In this document: piece by piece, positions 61,060 through 64,000 of the stretch | How positions within the stretch are numbered: position 1 is the stretch's first letter | How the letters are laid out: each line of letters opens with the position of its first letter | Assembly (NCBI GenBank): GCA_035517695.1 | Contig: DATIYI010000041.1 | Coordinates: forward strand, 62,001 to 126,000 | Direction: 5' to 3' | Length of the DNA: 64,000 nucleotides | From: DATFVJ01 sp035517695 | GTDB lineage: Bacteria > Actinomycetota > Actinomycetes > Streptosporangiales > Streptosporangiaceae | Made by a program: the position numbers and the translations under genes | The notes under the pieces: generated by a model | What the model saw: only the letters and a program-made list of their open reading frames with translations | The model's database searches: none | Told to the model about the DNA's origin: nothing

Positions 61060-61599
61060 ATGACCAGCACCGACACCAAAATCGACGCTCGAGCGGGCAC
61101 CCGGCCGGCCGTCGTCTATGCGCGTATCAGCCAAGATCCGGGGAACACGCTGGAGGACGTTCGGCGGCAGATCAGGAAAGCGCTCAAGCGGGTCGACGGC
61201 CACGGCGGCGACTGGCGGATGAGCGAACTGCCCGGCTCGCCAGTTGATCCGAAGCACCGGGCCGGCGAGCGGTGGCCGCGAGGCGTGTTCGTCGACTACG
61301 ACAGCCCCGCAGGCGGCGGGAATTGCCGCCAGGAGTATCGCCGCATGCTCGCCGCTATGGAACGCGGCGAAGTCAAGGTAGTGGTGTCCAAGGCGCTTGA
61401 CCGGCTCTGGCATACGCTAGCGGAGACCGCCGAGGAGCTCGTCAAGATGCGCGCCGCGAAGGTTCATCTTGAGCTGCTCGACAGCGGGCCGAGCATAGCT
61501 CTGGACGGGCGCCTCGTTCATGTGTTCCCGGCCGCATGGGCGGGTCGGCTGACCGATCCTGACGCTGCTCCGGCGGCGGCGCCGGCGCGCTTCCCATAA
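61060..61599 (+). CDS. solo serine-recombinase catalytic domain
   Basis: A 179-residue protein; ATG at 61060 preceded by GGGAGG. Resolvase fold: VVYARISQDP with the catalytic YxRxS serine, VFVDYDSPAGGGNCRQEYRR (RxxYxxM region), VVVSKALDRLWHTLAE. The second arginine of the LDRLxR motif is His (DRLWH), and no DNA-binding recombinase domain follows; it ends in an Ala/Pro tail. An extra segment around residues 40-75 (HGGDWRMSELPGSPVDPKHR) separates the first helix from the next strand. The upstream 260 nt is AT-rich compared with the rest. It may be a remnant of a large serine integrase or an accessory protein of a mobile element. Confidence 0.75.
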   Translation: MTSTDTKIDARAGTRPAVVYARISQDPGNTLEDVRRQIRKALKRVDGHGGDWRMSELPGSPVDPKHRAGERWPRGVFVDYDSPAGGGNCRQEYRRMLAAMERGEVKVVVSKALDRLWHTLAETAEELVKMRAAKVHLELLDSGPSIALDGRLVHVFPAAWAGRLTDPDAAPAAAPARFP

Positions 61600-61652
61600 T
61601 GACCGGCTGTGGCGTTCATCGCCGAACCTCATAATCACCCGGGCGCAGGTTG

Positions 61653-61668
61653 TGTGACCCACGTCACA
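61653..61668. promoter_or_regulatory. perfect CRP/FNR-type palindrome
   Basis: TGTGA-CCCACG-TCACA, an exact match to the CRP consensus half-sites, set in a longer imperfect dyad (gcaggttg... to ...aacctgc, 61645-61675). It sits 54 nt after the recombinase stop and 420 nt before the photolyase start, in a 487-nt gene-free stretch (61600-62086) in which I see nothing else. It could alternatively form a terminator hairpin. Confidence 0.5.
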
Positions 61669-62086
61669 AACCTGCGTGTTAACAATTCGTATGAGTTGCC
61701 GCAGGACCTGGGCTCCTGGGCTGCCCCGTTTCTGTTGCTAATTGTCGCCCAACGGCAATCCCGCCATCAGCGATCTAGCGGGGGACTGAGTTTCGGTGAT
61801 ACCTGCGGTGCGTCCCGAACATGGCGCGGAACCTCGTAAAGTATCCGCGCGGCCGCCTTCCGCCTGCGCCTTCTTGTCCCGCCAATCTGTCCCTCCCGAC
61901 TGTCCCGCCAGGGACAGCGGCCCGAGCGGGACTGTGCAGCTCATGTGATGATCGTGTGAAGGATGGCCAGTTTCTGAGAGGGCAGGCCGTGACAGATCTT
62001 CTGGTGCATTGGCGGCGAGCATGTGGCGAGCGGCGATACCCGGGGCCCGAGCGAAGCCGGGGGCCCGGTCTGCTGGCGCGCAGGAT

Positions 62087-63457
62087 ATGAGGACCGCGGT
62101 CGTTTTGCTGAACCGCGACCTGCGGGTGCACGATCATCCGGCGCTCGCCGCCGCATGTGCACAGGCCGAGCGGGTGCTGCCGCTGTTCGTTTTCGACGAT
62201 GCCATGCTCGCCGGCCTGCATCGCGCGCAGAACCGGGTGGCCTTCCTGCTCGACTCGCTGCGTTGCCTTCGTGCAGAACTGCGCCGGCGCGGCGGCGACC
62301 TGGTCGTCCGCCGCGGCGATGCGGTCGGGGAGACGGTGCGGATCGCCCGGCAGGTCGCGGCGGAGGCCGTGCTGTGCAGCGAGGACGTGAGTGGCTACGC
62401 GCAGCGCCGCGCCGCCGCGCTCACGAGTGACCTGAAGCGCTGCCGGGTGGAGCTGCGCCTGCACCCCGGCATCACGGTCGTCCCGCCGGGCGAGCTTCGC
62501 CCGGCGGGCGGCAGCCACTACCGCGTGTTCACGCCCTACTGGCGGGCCTGGCAGGCGGCCACCTGGCGCCCGCTGGCTGCGGCGCCACCTCGCCTGCGGC
62601 TGCCCGAAGGTGTGGATGCCGGCGAATGTCCCGCTCTGACCGCCCTCCTTCCGCACGGGCCGGCCACCTCCGCCGGCCTGCAGACCGGCGGCGAGCAGGC
62701 TGGCCGGGCGCGGATGCGCGCCTGGACCGCAGGGCCCGTCACGGCGCAGGAGGACCGCCACGACGACCTTGCTGCCGATGCCACGGCCAAGCTGTCGGCG
62801 TACCTGCACTTCGGCTGCCTTTCGCCGCTGGAGTTCGCGCTCGCGGCAGGTGACGGGCCCGACGCGCATGTACCTGGCGCGCAAGCACCTGGCCCGCGAG
62901 CACCTGGCGCAGCCGCACTGCGCCGCCAGCTTGCCTGGCGGGACTTCCATCATCAGGTGACGGCCGCGTTCCCCCAGATCACCACCCAGGATTACCGGCC
63001 GCGCGGGATCGGCTGGCACGAGGATACGGACGCGTTCGCGGCGTGGTGCGAGGGGCGCACCGGCATTCCCATCGTGGACGCGGGCCTGCGCCAGCTTCGC
63101 CACGAAGGCTGGATGCATAACCGCGCGCGGCTCATCACCGCCGCGCTGCTCACCAAGAAACTGCGCATCGACTGGCGGCTGGGGGCGCGTCACTTCATGG
63201 ACTGGCTCGCCGACGGGGATATCGCGAACAACTACGGAAACTGGCAATGGGTCGCGGGCACCGGCAATGACACCCGTCCCAATCGTGGCTTCAACCCGCT
63301 GCGGCAGGCCAGGCGGTTCGACCCGCAGGGCAGCTACGTGCGCCGCTGGGTGCCAGAACTCGCCGCGCTCGCGGGCCCGCTGGTCCACGAGCCGTGGCGG
63401 TTGCCCGCGGCCACCCGCCGCGACCTCGGCTATCCGGATCCAACACGGCGACCGTGA
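62087..63457 (+). CDS. phr: class I DNA photolyase
   Basis: A 456-residue flavoenzyme that uses light to split cyclobutane pyrimidine dimers. The ATG at 62087 starts RTAVVLLNRDLRVHDHPALA, the N-terminal antenna domain. The C-terminal FAD domain is complete: KLSAYLHFGCLSPLEFALAA, QLAWRDFHHQVTAAFPQ, VDAGLRQLRHEGWMHNRARL, DWLADGDIANNYGNWQWVAG, then GTGNDTRPNRGFNPLRQARR. These are the class I CPD photolyase signatures, with the expected NWQW pair. A low-complexity loop (residues ~260-275, HVPGAQAPGPRAPGAAALRR) departs from the norm. Confidence 0.95.
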   Translation: MRTAVVLLNRDLRVHDHPALAAACAQAERVLPLFVFDDAMLAGLHRAQNRVAFLLDSLRCLRAELRRRGGDLVVRRGDAVGETVRIARQVAAEAVLCSEDVSGYAQRRAAALTSDLKRCRVELRLHPGITVVPPGELRPAGGSHYRVFTPYWRAWQAATWRPLAAAPPRLRLPEGVDAGECPALTALLPHGPATSAGLQTGGEQAGRARMRAWTAGPVTAQEDRHDDLAADATAKLSAYLHFGCLSPLEFALAAGDGPDAHVPGAQAPGPRAPGAAALRRQLAWRDFHHQVTAAFPQITTQDYRPRGIGWHEDTDAFAAWCEGRTGIPIVDAGLRQLRHEGWMHNRARLITAALLTKKLRIDWRLGARHFMDWLADGDIANNYGNWQWVAGTGNDTRPNRGFNPLRQARRFDPQGSYVRRWVPELAALAGPLVHEPWRLPAATRRDLGYPDPTRRP

Positions 63458-63502
63458 GCACCACGATAGGCAGGCACGGGGAACCCGGCGAAATAATGCC
63501 GC

Positions 63503-64000
63503 TCAGTGCTGGGCCTGCGCCCACTTCTCGTACGCCGCCACCGCGAACGGCAGGGTCGGGAACATGTAGTCCGCACCGATCTTCTCCGCGAGGCCGTAGG
63601 CCTCCAGGTAGCGGAGCAGATCCTGTTTGACGCGTGCGAGCGCGAAGATCGTTCCCCGGCTGGCGAGGGTCCTGCGTACCGCGTCGAGCGCTTCGAGCCC
63701 GGTGATGTCGACTTCGACGTTGGCTTCGACGTTGAGAATGAACCAGGCGACGGGTTCGGCCTGCTGGTCCACCGCGGCGAGCGCCCGCCGCTTGAAATCC
63801 TCGGCGTTGGCGAAGAACAGCGGCGCGTCGTAGCGGTAAACGACCAGCCCGGGGATGGTGTGCGCCTCCGGGTAGTCGTCGATGTCATGCATCCCGCCGA
63901 CCCCCTCGACCCGCCCGAGAATCGCGTCGTGCGGGCGTGCCACCCGCAGCAGCAGGTCGGCTACGGAAATGCCGATCGCCAGCAGCACGCCGTAAAGGAT
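63503..64000 (-). CDS. SulP-family anion transporter, C-terminal part (5' end outside window)
   Basis: The frame is open to the window end, so the gene begins beyond 64000 on the minus strand. Visible: the end of the last TM region (LLAIGISVADLLLRVARPHD) and a complete STAS domain (GLVVYRYDAPLFFANAEDFK, WFILNVEANVEVDITGLEAL, a DITG loop, LARVKQDLLRYLEAYGL). This is typical of SulP sulfate/bicarbonate/dicarboxylate transporters. Substrate cannot be inferred. Convergent with the photolyase gene. Confidence 0.92.
   Translation of the reverse strand: MLYGVLLAIGISVADLLLRVARPHDAILGRVEGVGGMHDIDDYPEAHTIPGLVVYRYDAPLFFANAEDFKRRALAAVDQQAEPVAWFILNVEANVEVDITGLEALDAVRRTLASRGTIFALARVKQDLLRYLEAYGLAEKIGADYMFPTLPFAVAAYEKWAQAQH

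Noticed and set aside
1..64000. Search by eye for tRNA or rRNA genes
   Set aside because: No T-loop (ggttcgaatcc-like) with paired acceptor stem and no conserved rRNA stretch was found; isolated ggttca strings are not in cloverleaf context.

Overview
The window is about 70% GC, with tightly packed genes, many GTG starts, 4-nt start/stop overlaps and G/C-ending codons. Together with a mycofactocin locus, an NDMA-dependent alcohol dehydrogenase, an Acg-type nitroreductase and a SigK/RskA-fasciclin pair, this points to a high-GC actinobacterium (Actinomycetota). It is probably not a mycobacterium, because gene order and accessory content differ. I saw no rRNA, tRNA, CRISPR array or intact insertion sequence.

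Layout. 1-3.6 kb: the 3' part of a GH13 glucosidase, then a gene graveyard (a multiply frameshifted ECF sigma factor, a methyltransferase stub, a frameshifted SRPBCC protein) and a lipoprotein. 3.8-18.3 kb: a mycofactocin locus. On the minus strand run mftA-mftB-mftC, two large OYE/FadH-type flavoenzymes, ETF alpha, an ETF:quinone oxidoreductase, a FixX-like ferredoxin, ETF beta, then mftE and an SDR. mftR-mftF diverge on the plus strand, and a mycofactocin-type alcohol dehydrogenase faces mftF. No mftD is present. The gene set suggests alcohol oxidation, peptide-cofactor re-oxidation and electron delivery to quinone encoded together. 18.3-28.6 kb: a DHDPS-like lyase, a Gfo/Idh/MocA oxidoreductase, a succinate-semialdehyde-type dehydrogenase, a ClC protein, a 14-TM MFS exporter, an Acg-like nitroreductase, a small membrane protein and a universal stress protein.

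28.6-36.5 kb: a six-gene operon for a membrane complex related to group-4 hydrogenases and complex I. The large subunit lacks both NiFe CxxC motifs, and the small subunit has also lost the cysteines for the proximal (N2-type) cluster. 36.9-41.6 kb: a tandem DUF1003 protein, an ArsR-type regulator, a P-type ATPase gutted by an internal deletion, and an LCP-family protein. A near-identical 21-nt motif occurs upstream of both the regulator and the LCP gene. 41.9-53.7 kb: a PatB/MalY lyase, a DinB-like protein, a large repeat-rich surface protein, a membrane protein, an acyl-CoA dehydrogenase pair, an S9 peptidase, and a rhodanese with a cysteine dioxygenase.

54.2-60.8 kb: a structured non-coding stretch, two secreted/membrane proteins that look like a WxL/DUF916-style surface pair, a Tat-exported GH2 enzyme, a fasciclin lipoprotein, and an N-terminally truncated SigK fused to a shortened RskA. 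61-64 kb: a solo serine-recombinase domain, a CRP-like palindrome, a DNA photolyase and the 3' end of a SulP transporter gene.
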